A stretch of 11,993 nt of DNA from Phycisphaerae bacterium (GCA_030613765.1 JAUWLI010000054.1:1-11993), one strand, 5' to 3'; counted from the stretch's first letter, positions 1 through 7,180 are shown. A program made the numbers and translations. Notes: generated by a model from the letters alone, not told the origin.

Positions 1-1384
1 ACACTTGAAATCCTGCCTGCTGTTTCTCGGTTTCTGCACGTAAAAGTTTCTCCTCTTGTTGCGCCCGAGCCAGCTGATGCTCCAAGGTTCTCAACTCTTT
101 TTCGTAATCGGGGTCATTGGTACTGGTGATTTTTCCTGGCACTTCAGCCGTATTACTTGACCGGTCGCGCCACTGCTCGTCCATTTGTGCTTCTCGCAGT
201 CGAAGTAATTCCTCCGCGAACTTCATGTTCTTTGTCATCCGAACCATATCCGGATTCTCAGGAGTCAGCAAGCTGTTGGCAATCTGGTGTCGAATAGTCC
301 TCACGTCAATATCCAGTTTCCGCCATTCCTCATCCTCATAATATTTCGGTTGATTCTCCATCATTTCAGTGGAAGTACCCGGCACATTATTGCTGTCATC
401 GGCAATGGCCTGCTTCATCAAGTCTTCCAATTCCTTCCGCTCCCATTCCGATATAGCAATACTCTGTCGCAGTTCGCTGAGACGGGCTTGTGTCTCATCC
501 AGACGAACCCTCTTGCTGGAGACAAGTTCCTGCGGAGTTCCCGTGCCGAGTGATTTGCTAAGCCCGGCAATGACCGTCTCCCGCCCCTCGATTTCGTTCT
601 TCAGAGATGTGTGCTGCTCTACCAGTTGGCGGTAGAGCTTGTCCTTAGTCGCATCAGACTTGTCCCCAATGTATTTTATATACTGGTCCAAAGCAGTATC
701 CACAATAAGCTTGGCATCTTTGGTGCTGGAGTCCATAAAGGTAATGTCAATTATCTCGGTTCGGCGTCGAGGCTGGACTGAAAGATCATCCCGGAGCCTT
801 TCCATGGGGGGAACTGTGGGGTTTCCGAGAAGCCGCTGCACAAGCGATTTCCGAGGCTTCTTGTACCACTGTGCCTCCTGGACTTCCTGCTGGTCCAACA
901 CACGTTGAAGGACTGTCAAACTCCTCATAATGGAGACCTGGGTGTTCACGAATGAGTCATATAAGGGAATCATCCCGCTATTCTCTGTCTGGAAGACCAG
1001 AAACGGGATAATAGGCCGAACTCGCAATTCGGCTCTGGCTCGGTACTTAGGAACTACCTGCGTCCAGATAACGGCAATCGCAGGAGCAGCTACAAGGACG
1101 AAAATTGCCAGAATTGTCCATTTGAAACGCAGGATTGACACCAAAAGTTCTACCAATGAAGGCGCACCCTGCATGTGTTGATCCAGCCCAAAAGGCTGAT
1201 CACGCAATGACACCTCGGCTACCGACATCGGCTTTTGGGCACTATGTATGATTCCTGTTGGCTGCATCCCTTCGTGGGGCCTGCTGGAATCGTCGCTTGC
1301 TTGCTCTATCGGATCTGGACGGAGATGGCGACTTTCTCCTGCTGAGTCCGTATTGCGTTTGGTTTTATCTTCCAAATTATCCAT
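1..1384 (-). CDS. GumC/Wzz-type polysaccharide chain-length determinant, partial (C-terminus beyond window)
   Basis: An inner-membrane polysaccharide co-polymerase that would set EPS chain length and bridge to the Wza-like exporter. The 461 visible residues read without a stop from ATG at 1384 and run off the left edge. The start is backed by a GAGGT Shine-Dalgarno about 6 bases upstream. Residues 1-77 are a polar cytoplasmic tail. A membrane segment at about 88-107 (KWTILAIFVLVAAPAIAVIW) is followed by the typical Wzz beta segment YRARAELRVRPIIPF and the helix LYDSFVNTQVSIMRSLTVLQ. A hallmark 'RRTEIIDITFMDSSTKDAKLIVDT' type stretch sits at 207-230, then long charged coiled-coil regions at about 245-325 and 380-455. 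The second membrane helix and any tyrosine-kinase (Walker A/B) domain would lie outside, so whether this is a Wzz-only or Wzc-like protein is unknown. It lies 155 bp downstream of the glycosyltransferase fusion, same strand. Family assignment is confident; length and symbol are not. Confidence 0.9.
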   Translation of the reverse strand, partial: MDNLEDKTKRNTDSAGESRHLRPDPIEQASDDSSRPHEGMQPTGIIHSAQKPMSVAEVSLRDQPFGLDQHMQGAPSLVELLVSILRFKWTILAIFVLVAAPAIAVIWTQVVPKYRARAELRVRPIIPFLVFQTENSGMIPLYDSFVNTQVSIMRSLTVLQRVLDQQEVQEAQWYKKPRKSLVQRLLGNPTVPPMERLRDDLSVQPRRRTEIIDITFMDSSTKDAKLIVDTALDQYIKYIGDKSDATKDKLYRQLVEQHTSLKNEIEGRETVIAGLSKSLGTGTPQELVSSKRVRLDETQARLSELRQSIAISEWERKELEDLMKQAIADDSNNVPGTSTEMMENQPKYYEDEEWRKLDIDVRTIRHQIANSLLTPENPDMVRMTKNMKFAEELLRLREAQMDEQWRDRSSNTAEVPGKITSTNDPDYEKELRTLEHQLARAQQEEKLLRAETEKQQAGFQV

Positions 1385-1539
1385 TCTTACCTCACTCTCA
1401 ACTTCGCATCAGCTTGCTCTGTATTTTTTATGACATTCATATCTCACATACTGTGAAATATCACTACACAATTTATGCTGCTTGACTATTTCTTTTGTGT
1501 CTTTAACACGAAGCGGCTCAGACACACCTATTGTTTCAC

Positions 1540-3852
1540 TCAGTCTTTGCGATCCCCAGCCGGAATGCCGAAACCAAATAGCCTTTTTTTGATGACTCGG
1601 AGGAAAAAGGGGAAAAGCAATTTTTGGTTTGGCCATCTTTTACGCGGTTCCATTATAAGACGGAACAGAAACTCGGTGCCGGTCATGCGGAAAACCTTCG
1701 GAGCTCTTCTAAGACTACCCGACGCGATGTCGAAACTGCCCCCTACGCCCATGCAAAAATTTGCGTCGATAGCTTTCCGGTGGCGGCAGATCCACTGTTC
1801 CTGCTTTGGGGATCCCAAGGCCACGAACAGCAAGTCCGCCCCGCTGGAATTTATTTGCTCGATAACCGTGCTTGAATCCTCGAAATATCCATCCTGCCAA
1901 CCGACAATCCTCAAGTCGGGATACATCTTCTGTAGTTCCGACCGTGCGGCAGCGTTGGATTGAGCGGAAGCCCCCAGCAGGTAAACACCCCACTCTTTCC
2001 GAGACGCCAGAAAGAGAAGTTTGAAAAACAGATCACATCCGGTACACCGCTTGATACTCCGTCCATGAAGTATCTTGGAAGCGATCGAGATACCCACGCC
2101 GTCGCAAATACCGACATCTGTTTGTCGCAGAAGGTTCAGCAATTCAGGTTTGTGCCAGGCCTGATACATCTTGATGGGATTGATCGCAATCCACCACGAC
2201 TTCCGGCCCGACTCAATTATCTCTTCAATGCATTCCAGGGCTTGATCATACGATTCAAAGGGTACTACTGGGATTCCCATTACATTAAGCGGTGTGGGAA
2301 TATGTGCCGGCATGTTCAAAGTCTGTGTATTTGTCAAGGATCCTGCTTTTTCTTTAATCGTGGAACGACGTGTCGTGTTGGCACATTGTTCCAATGTTTC
2401 AGCTTCTTCCTGCTGCTCCGGCGGAGGGAACTCGTCCATCAGCCGGGCCAGCAGCATAGCCTGCCGGCCGCTTAGTTCCAGATAGCCATCTACCCAAATA
2501 CGTGCCCTTATCTCCCATTTTGCTGCCCCTTTCCCATGAAGAGGCAAGCTAAGCTTTACTGTTTCGCCAGTCGTGGACTTTACCACCGGCGCATTCCATG
2601 CACAGGTACTTACGTAATGGCCGTTGTGGCGATTCCACAACTCAATACTGTGAAAATGCATTTGTTTGCCCATGACGCACACTGTCTTCCACCATGCATG
2701 GAAAGACCTGGATTCACACATCCTCACTTGAGCCTTTCCAAAACAACTCATCTCTGCCCTTGCTTCACGTGCGATGACCCAGTTACGTTTTAGGGTCCTC
2801 AGTATTCCGCGATAACGCCTGCCGTGCAGACATGCGAACATTGAAAACAACAATAGTAGCCCACCCGCCAGCAGCCCTACCGACCACCCGCTGTCTGCGG
2901 TTAACATAAACAGCCCAATACTGGCGCTCATGGCTGTCACCGCATAAATAATTATAACCACGGTGCGGTGATGCAAGCCAAGATCCAACAAATAATGATG
3001 CACGTGGTTCCGATCGGAAGCGAATATCGAACGCCGCTCAAGAAAGCGGCGACCAATGACGACAAACCCCGTATCGAGAATCGGCACACCCAGTACTAGA
3101 AATGGAAGCGCCAGCCCTACCAATGTATGAGTCTTCGCCTGGCATACGATGCTGCCGGCTCCGATCAAAAAGCCGAGAAACATGGAGCCGCCGTCGCCCA
3201 TGAAAATCTTGGCGGGATGGAAGTTAAAGAACAGAAAGCCCGTCACACTGCCCAACAGCGCCAGCATTAACACCACCATGGCACTCTGACCGCTCCAAAG
3301 AGCCAGAAGTACAATTGAACCGCACACAATGACTGCTACCCCGGCGGCAAGACCATCCAGCCCGTCAATTGTGTTCAAACACACCGTAACCATCACTATC
3401 CAAAATACTGTAAGCGGCCAAGCCGCCCAACCAAGCTCCGGTTGGAACCACGTCCCCACGTGAATGGAATGTATCGTTGCCCCCGATGCGCAGATTGCCA
3501 GCGAGGCCGCGATAAGGCATAAAAGTTTGATGTAGCCCCTTACAGAACGCAGATCATCAAACAGGCCCACCGCAAATATGAAACCGGCCCCTGCCAGTAG
3601 TACGATGAATTCTGTCCGCGACTCACGGAAAGACTGACCGATGGTGTTATTTAAGAAAAAGACGGGCAACACCAGAGCAAGTGTCGATACCACAAATACA
3701 ATCCCGCCTATACGCGGAATGGGGGTTTTGTGCACCTTACGCAGGCCGGGAGCATCGACCAAACGATACCACTTAGCCAGTCGTGAAACAACCGGCACGA
3801 GAAACATCGCCAGCAACACCGTTCCAAAGTAGACTGTCAAATAGGTTTTCAC
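1540..3852 (-). CDS. Bifunctional phosphoglycosyl transferase (MraY/WecA type) fused to WecG/TagA/CpsF glycosyltransferase
   Basis: Predicted to start EPS synthesis by moving a sugar-1-phosphate from a UDP-sugar to undecaprenyl phosphate, then add the second sugar. Residues 1-345 form the polytopic GT4 domain: RKVH and PRIGG (38-50), DD at 99-100, N160 with IDGLDGLA (162-169), HPAKIFMGDGGS (212-223) and DRNHVHH (280-286), all hallmarks of WecA/TagO/MraY. Residues 346-520 are a soluble linker I do not recognise (WEIRARIWVDGYLELSG at 446-462), ending in a polar, Glu/Thr-rich stretch. Residues 522-760 are a WecG/TagA/CpsF domain: INPIKMYQAW (557-566), ICDGVGIS (582-589, D584 likely catalytic), VYLLGAS (623-629), DLLFVALGSPKQEQW (673-687) and MGVGGSFDIASG (701-712). 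The start is GTG at 3852: an in-frame TAG lies two codons upstream and the next ATG falls inside the first helix. The Shine-Dalgarno is weak. WecA and WecG (or TagO and TagA) are normally separate proteins. Confidence 0.92.
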   Translation of the reverse strand: MKTYLTVYFGTVLLAMFLVPVVSRLAKWYRLVDAPGLRKVHKTPIPRIGGIVFVVSTLALVLPVFFLNNTIGQSFRESRTEFIVLLAGAGFIFAVGLFDDLRSVRGYIKLLCLIAASLAICASGATIHSIHVGTWFQPELGWAAWPLTVFWIVMVTVCLNTIDGLDGLAAGVAVIVCGSIVLLALWSGQSAMVVLMLALLGSVTGFLFFNFHPAKIFMGDGGSMFLGFLIGAGSIVCQAKTHTLVGLALPFLVLGVPILDTGFVVIGRRFLERRSIFASDRNHVHHYLLDLGLHHRTVVIIIYAVTAMSASIGLFMLTADSGWSVGLLAGGLLLLFSMFACLHGRRYRGILRTLKRNWVIAREARAEMSCFGKAQVRMCESRSFHAWWKTVCVMGKQMHFHSIELWNRHNGHYVSTCAWNAPVVKSTTGETVKLSLPLHGKGAAKWEIRARIWVDGYLELSGRQAMLLARLMDEFPPPEQQEEAETLEQCANTTRRSTIKEKAGSLTNTQTLNMPAHIPTPLNVMGIPVVPFESYDQALECIEEIIESGRKSWWIAINPIKMYQAWHKPELLNLLRQTDVGICDGVGISIASKILHGRSIKRCTGCDLFFKLLFLASRKEWGVYLLGASAQSNAAARSELQKMYPDLRIVGWQDGYFEDSSTVIEQINSSGADLLFVALGSPKQEQWICRHRKAIDANFCMGVGGSFDIASGSLRRAPKVFRMTGTEFLFRLIMEPRKRWPNQKLLFPFFLRVIKKRLFGFGIPAGDRKD

Positions 3853-4522
3853 TTGCTAATCAATCCGTTTTTCTTTTGACGGCTTGGATTTTGAACCGTC
3901 GGCCATGAGCGAAGCCAATAGTCTGCTGCATCGTGGGAACCTGTGCCACGCTAAGCCTTCAGTCGCAATCGTTACTCTCAACGAATACATTATGTACTCG
4001 AAAGTCGGTCTTCTCATAGATCAGCTATTTGCGCTCAGTTACATTCTTCTGCAGTGCAACCTTCGAGGGTCTTAGATTATGCATAGGAGTGTTCAGACAT
4101 CCCATGCATCCTCACAATCCTGCAGACAACAGCGGTGGCGCATACTCCGTCCCTGTGGGTTGCAGCAGAGAATCTTACATAATTCCTTGCAAAGCAACAA
4201 CTTACGCGTGCCTTTGGACACGCTTTATAACCACAGGCGGTCTTAGCTCTTGCTAAGTTCTTTGCGAACAACGTGCTGTTTTCGCACAATGCTTCCGCCA
4301 TGCGCACATCTGCAATGGTTCCAAGCACATTTCGCGGTGCATAACAAACTACAGGACACACAAAGCGCCTTTTTTCACACAATAATTGGTGCCTCCGTGC
4401 TATTCGGTGGGAAATAGCTCCTCTATCCCACACCATCACCGCTCCTCCATCTTAAGAATAATAGGAATTGTATACCAGTTATTCTTTAAATGCTATATTT
4501 TTTTCAACTTTTTTAGGATTTT
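3853..4522. other. Gene-poor interval inside the EPS cluster
   Basis: About 670 bp separates the broken membrane gene from the transferase fusion. The longest open frame here (4077-4439, minus, 120 codons) is Cys/Arg/Ala-rich with no domain-like pattern, no convincing Shine-Dalgarno and no membrane or signal segment, so I do not call it. A perfect 8-bp inverted repeat (AAGAATAA at 4454-4461, TTATTCTT at 4479-4486) lies soon after the membrane-gene stop, and a 5-bp GCGTG/CACGC hairpin at 4206-4223. On the minus strand an extended -10-like TGGTATACA lies in the loop of the 8-bp repeat. No known RNA family motif was recognised. The stretch may hold a second promoter or a decayed gene; neither is shown. 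Confidence 0.4.
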
Positions 4523-4542
4523 TCAAGCGTAGATCGACCTAT

Positions 4543-5074
4543 TTAGAAGAGTGAATACCCTCGCAATCGGAAAAAACGTGTGCGATTTAGCGTTTCCCGC
4601 ATACGGGCAGAGAGACGTAAGTGTTTTGATACGCCAAGTATTAATGGCAATAGCACCTCCAGCAAGCCCGCCACCGGGTCCACAATCACCCAAGCCAGAA
4701 AGGTTGCTCCCAAAGTTCCCAAGGCGATCCCCAACAGGAATTGCTTGATTGCATTTACGCCTATCATTCCAACGCAGCCGGCCAAGCCGCCTAAAAATGG
4801 GGTTGTGATATAGAGCACCGTATAGTAATCCGCGCTCGTTAACGGGTGTTCTATTTCTATTGCTGCCTGACTCCGTGTAACACCCCTGAACATTGCAAAT
4901 CAATAGACTAATCAGCAGGAAAACTGTTAATACAGAATGCCAAGAGACAGAAAAGATAATCCACCAATGAACACCTGCCTGACGCAGTGCGAAAACCAGA
5001 ATATAGCCAACGCACAGGATGAACCAGGCCGTGCCGGCAAGATGAATTGACTTCAATCTACTATGGTTGGTCAT
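4543..5074 (-). pseudogene. Small polytopic membrane protein of the EPS cluster, reading frame broken near 4883-4899
   Basis: Two frames together look like one membrane protein of about 176 residues. From ATG 5074 (GGGGGAGC Shine-Dalgarno 4 bases upstream) the first frame gives two hydrophobic segments, around residues 12-30 (AGTAWFILCVGYILVFALR) and 37-60 (WWIIFSVSWHSVLTVFLLIS). It then turns into a polar, Arg/Asn/Gly-rich sequence unlike a membrane protein. The neighbouring frame carries the rest from about 4890 to TAA at 4543: YYTVLYITTPFLGGLAGCVG, then FLLGIALGTLGATFLAWVIV and a hydrophobic stretch VAGLLEVLLPLILG. The second frame has a TGA at 4902-4900 and no Shine-Dalgarno before its ATG 4893, so independent translation is unlikely. 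Removing one base of the G4 run (CCCC at 4883-4886 on the plus strand) joins them as ...CNVQGVTRSQAAIE. Function unknown; placed directly after the exporter gene. It may be an assembly indel rather than a true pseudogene. Confidence 0.6.
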
Positions 5075-5145
5075 GTCTGCTCCCCCGGATAATTCTGGCT
5101 CCTTTGTCCGGTCTTACTTAGGATATGGCAACGTAAAAAAACTCG

Positions 5146-5907
5146 TTAATAGCCACCGTATCCACCACTGCCAATACCTCCCATTTGCGCCCGCTGTACG
5201 ACAGTGACAGTTGAGAAAGCTCGGCCAATCGGCCGTGCGAATTCCTCTATTATCTGTGCTATAGCAGCCAGCGGTGTTGGGGGTACGTATATTATATCAC
5301 CTTCTTGCAGCAAAACGTTTTTGCTTGTATCACCGTGTGCAACCATACGGTCATAGTTTACTTCAAAGATTTTAGGCTTGATGCTCTCATAACTTGAGGG
5401 CCTTATTACCTGGATGCGTTGCTTCCAAGCCATCGGATTGAGTTTTGCCTCAGCAACCGCATGCAGCATTGTATCACGACCGCTGTAGACCTTGGGGCCG
5501 GGCAAATAGACCTCACCGAGTACGTAGAAAACTTTGCTTCGGTACGCGACAATCCGGACATCGACTGGCTGCTTGCCTTGTAATCTGTAAAGCTCTAAAA
5601 CCTTCGTCCGCAGCAAACTGGAAACCTCTGCCGCTGTCTTGCCTGCTGCTTCTATTTCACCCAGGCTCTCAAAGCTTATCTTACCATCCGGGCGAATTCG
5701 CTGCCGTCTCAGATTAATTTCCGGCACTTTCGAACAATGTACCTCAATTTCGTCTGGCGGCTGCAAGACATAAGTGTCAGCAGTGACATTGACTTGCTTA
5801 GGCCTTAGAAATGCTTCTATATCTTTAGGATGAGACGAGAAACAACCTGTTAAACTAATCGTTACAAGTGTCAAAATTACTATGACTACTACTCTTGTAT
5901 ATGCCAT
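5146..5907 (-). CDS. Wza/GfcE-type polysaccharide export outer-membrane lipoprotein
   Basis: The outer-membrane channel component of EPS export, 253 residues. ATG 5907 is chosen over an upstream ATG at 5994 because it has a strong Shine-Dalgarno (GAGGAAAGG, 9 bases away) and begins a clean lipoprotein signal peptide, MAYTRVVVIVILTLVTISLT, with lipobox LTGC and acylated Cys22. Residues 46-122 form the Poly_export (PF02563-like) domain: YVLQPPDEIEVHCSKVPEIN, RIRPDGKISFESLGEIEAAGKTA at 70-92, and a PVDVRIVAY strand. Residues 124-210 form one SLBB-type beta-grasp domain (KVFYVLGEVYLPGPKVYSGR, then VLLQEGDIIYVPPTP). A predicted helix at about 212-232 and a Gly-rich tail (GGIGSGGYGGY) end the protein. 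It is shorter than E. coli Wza (about 380 residues) and has a single SLBB, as is common in Planctomycetes and other non-enteric exporters. It is the first gene after the 6003-6031 promoter, with the membrane protein 71 bp downstream. Confidence 0.92.
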   Translation of the reverse strand: MAYTRVVVIVILTLVTISLTGCFSSHPKDIEAFLRPKQVNVTADTYVLQPPDEIEVHCSKVPEINLRRQRIRPDGKISFESLGEIEAAGKTAAEVSSLLRTKVLELYRLQGKQPVDVRIVAYRSKVFYVLGEVYLPGPKVYSGRDTMLHAVAEAKLNPMAWKQRIQVIRPSSYESIKPKIFEVNYDRMVAHGDTSKNVLLQEGDIIYVPPTPLAAIAQIIEEFARPIGRAFSTVTVVQRAQMGGIGSGGYGGY

Positions 5908-6002
5908 TTTGGAATCCCTTTCCTCTGTGATATGCGGTGAGCTGCATAATCGTATGTTAGGTGGATGTATTCTCAGTGCAAAGCAAGTACACACAAACCA
6001 TT

Positions 6003-6031
6003 ATTATAATCATTTGTTATGTTCTAGTCAA
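6003..6031 (-). promoter_or_regulatory. Sigma70-type promoter of the EPS cluster
   Basis: On the minus strand TTGACT (6031-6026) and a perfect TATAAT (6008-6003) are separated by exactly 17 bp. That is 5/6 and 6/6 matches to the housekeeping consensus with ideal spacing. Transcription would start near 5996 and leave a 5' leader of about 90 bases before the exporter ATG at 5907. No other site upstream of this gene scores as well by eye. Confidence 0.75.
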
Positions 6032-6051
6032 GTTTATTCTAATTTTTTTGG

Positions 6052-6074
6052 GGTATTTCTCTTGTAAAAATACC
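6052..6074. repeat. Hairpin just upstream of the EPS promoter
   Basis: A perfect 7-bp inverted repeat, GGTATTT (6052-6058) and AAATACC (6068-6074), with a 9-base loop, sits 20 bp upstream of the -35 box and is preceded on the plus strand by seven T residues. It could be an activator or repressor site. It is a poor rho-independent terminator in either direction because no clear U-tract follows. Confidence 0.35.
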
Positions 6075-6674
6075 TGTTTTGCTGCACGCAAGGAGCAACA
6101 CAAAACACATCCAACAGACTTACGCCTCTGGTGGATAACAAGTCGTTTCTATAGCCTATCGCCAGATTATATCGGACGAATCTTTGTCTATGCAATTTTC
6201 CGCACGAGCCTGGCTGTATACCTCGGCAATCGTTACCGATTGGAGTGCAGCCTAGTCTCAAGGTCAGGGCAACATTTTTCATCAAATAAAACCACCATTC
6301 ATGATGAATCGGAAAGTTTATAAACTTTAAAATCTTTATAAGCATTGAAGGTAAAAAATACAGACATCAAAAGTTCCTTTCAAATCCTGACGAAAGCTCA
6401 TGTCACTAAAAGCACTGTCAGGAAAACAAAGCTGCTGATGCTGATTGTTCAATCAGCAGCCATCGAGAAGGTCTTGCTAAAAATCGCTTCTATAAAGGTC
6501 GCTTATTTAGCACCTTCTATCGGCCTTGAATTCATCAACATCAGCCAAAAGATTTATAAATCCCTATCACTTAGTACGATCATACTGAAAGCGAGATAAA
6601 CCACAGGGGCTTAAATGCAAGTTTGAATGTATCAAGAATACACTCTTTTTCTTTTCATTCTTTCATCCTTAGAA
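6075..6674. other. Non-coding interval between EPS promoter and small-protein gene
   Basis: I see no supportable gene in this roughly 600-bp stretch. The open frames at 6034-6345 (minus) and 6345-6599 (plus) have no domain-like pattern and no good Shine-Dalgarno, and the first overlaps the promoter-side hairpin. One structured site stands out: TGCTGATT-GTTC-AATCAGCA at 6439-6458, a perfect 8-bp stem with a 4-base loop. No U-tract follows it, so it looks more like a protein-binding palindrome than a terminator. Confidence 0.4.
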
Positions 6675-6732
6675 AATCTTTATTGTTTTTCAAGGATAAA
6701 TAAAGATTAAAAAATAATAAAATTAATCTTAA
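6675..6732. repeat. Three mutually complementary AT-rich segments
   Basis: Segment A, AATCTTTATT (6675-6684), is perfectly complementary to segment B, AATAAAGATT (6699-6708). Segment B, shifted by two bases (TAAAGATTAA, 6701-6710), also pairs with segment C, TTAATCTTAA (6723-6732), with one mismatch. A:B and B:C hairpins would therefore exclude each other, as in an attenuator or switch. The region is very AT-rich, so chance complementarity is possible. Confidence 0.3.
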
Positions 6733-6786
6733 CAGAATCGTTGGTTTAGTAAATCAGGGCTGAGCCTGTTTTTCCTATAGGCAAAA

Positions 6787-6833
6787 CCCCTATACACCCC
6801 TCAAAACTCCCCAGGAGCCAATAAAAAAGCCCC
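6787..6833 (-). other. Cluster of four G4 tracts on the minus strand (potential G-quadruplex)
   Basis: Four runs of exactly four C lie on the plus strand at 6787-6790, 6797-6800, 6809-6812 and 6830-6833, so the minus strand has four GGGG tracts with loops of 17, 8 and 6 bases. They are embedded in AT-rich DNA 58-104 bases upstream of the small-protein start, on its template strand. The first two tracts sit in a partial direct repeat: CCTATA recurs at 6774-6779 and 6789-6794. The tracts could fold as a quadruplex or act as iterated binding sites. Confidence 0.4.
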
Positions 6834-6853
6834 TGTGGTGCGTAGGGAGAGGA

Positions 6854-6871
6854 GATTGGTAATATCCAATC
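6854..6871. promoter_or_regulatory. Perfect inverted repeat just upstream of the small-protein gene (possible operator)
   Basis: GATTGG-TAATAT-CCAATC, a 6-bp perfect inverted repeat with a 6-base AT spacer, ends 19 bp before the ATG at 6891 and just ahead of the AAGGAA Shine-Dalgarno (6875-6880). The size and position suit a dimeric repressor (possibly autoregulation) or an mRNA hairpin near the ribosome site. Confidence 0.35.
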
Positions 6872-6890
6872 GATAAGGAATAAGCGGAAA

Positions 6891-7157
6891 ATGTCAAAAC
6901 CAGAAACTGTTTTTAAGGTCGGAGCTGTAAGAGCATCTGTATTTAGAAACATTATTGAAAAGAATGGCCGGTCTATCCCACTGCCTAAAGTGGTTATTGA
7001 AGTCAGGTACAAAGACAAGGCCGGCCAATGGATGGGAACCAACAGCCTTAGCCTAAATGACCTTCCCAAGGCCATATTAGCCCTTCAGAAAGCATATGAA
7101 TACCTGATGCAACATAAGCAACCGGAACAAACTGAAAACAGTGAAATAAGCTCTTGA
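6891..7157 (+). CDS. Small conserved-looking cytoplasmic protein, 88 residues, function unknown
   Basis: This reads as a real gene. ATG 6891 follows AAGGAA with about 10 bases of spacing, and the protein alternates strand-like and helical segments with no membrane or signal sequence. In order: an N-terminal hairpin (VFKVGAVRASVFRNIIEKNG), a second strand pair (LPKVVIEVRYKDKAGQWMGT), an SLSLNDLPKAIL turn-helix, then helix ALQKAYEYLMQ and a polar tail. The layout resembles small proteins I associate with planctomycete and metagenomic accessory regions, and loosely the PC4/Whirly single-strand-binding fold ('RYKDKxGxW...SLSLxDLPKAI'). That analogy is inference only. It stands alone on the plus strand, convergent with the PEP-CTERM gene (23 bp apart), and its upstream DNA is rich in repeats, which suggests local regulation or a mobile-element remnant. 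No integrase or recombinase is visible. Confidence 0.8.
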   Translation: MSKPETVFKVGAVRASVFRNIIEKNGRSIPLPKVVIEVRYKDKAGQWMGTNSLSLNDLPKAILALQKAYEYLMQHKQPEQTENSEISS

Positions 7158-7180
7158 TGAGCCAAACAAAATCTCTCACC

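Noticed and set aside
3880..3905. Segment resembling a tRNA T-arm (GACGGTTCAAAATCC... on the minus strand)
   Set aside because: The loop is too long and no acceptor, D or anticodon arms can be drawn around it.
3900..3960. Possible cyclic-di-GMP riboswitch or sigma54 site (GGCACAGG / TGGCAC strings, minus strand)
   Set aside because: The conserved GEMM core and tetraloop are absent, and the GC of a sigma54 -12 element is missing at the right spacing.
3856..3990. 45-codon minus-strand frame (ATG 3990) ending one codon before the fusion-gene GTG, considered as a leader peptide
   Set aside because: No good ribosome site and no recognisable pattern; its in-frame TAG is more useful as proof that the fusion gene cannot start further upstream.
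4077..4439. 120-codon minus-strand open frame between the membrane gene and the transferase fusion
   Set aside because: Cys/Arg-rich sequence without domain, signal or membrane pattern, no convincing Shine-Dalgarno; reads as a chance frame.
5908..5994. Upstream ATG at 5994 that would lengthen the exporter by 29 residues
   Set aside because: It would bury the lipoprotein signal peptide behind a polar extension, and the internal ATG 5907 has a far better Shine-Dalgarno; the predicted transcript start is also near 5996.
6345..6599. 84-codon plus-strand frame in the middle interval
   Set aside because: Lys/Ser/Ile-rich as expected from AT-rich non-coding DNA, no Shine-Dalgarno and no recognisable segment.
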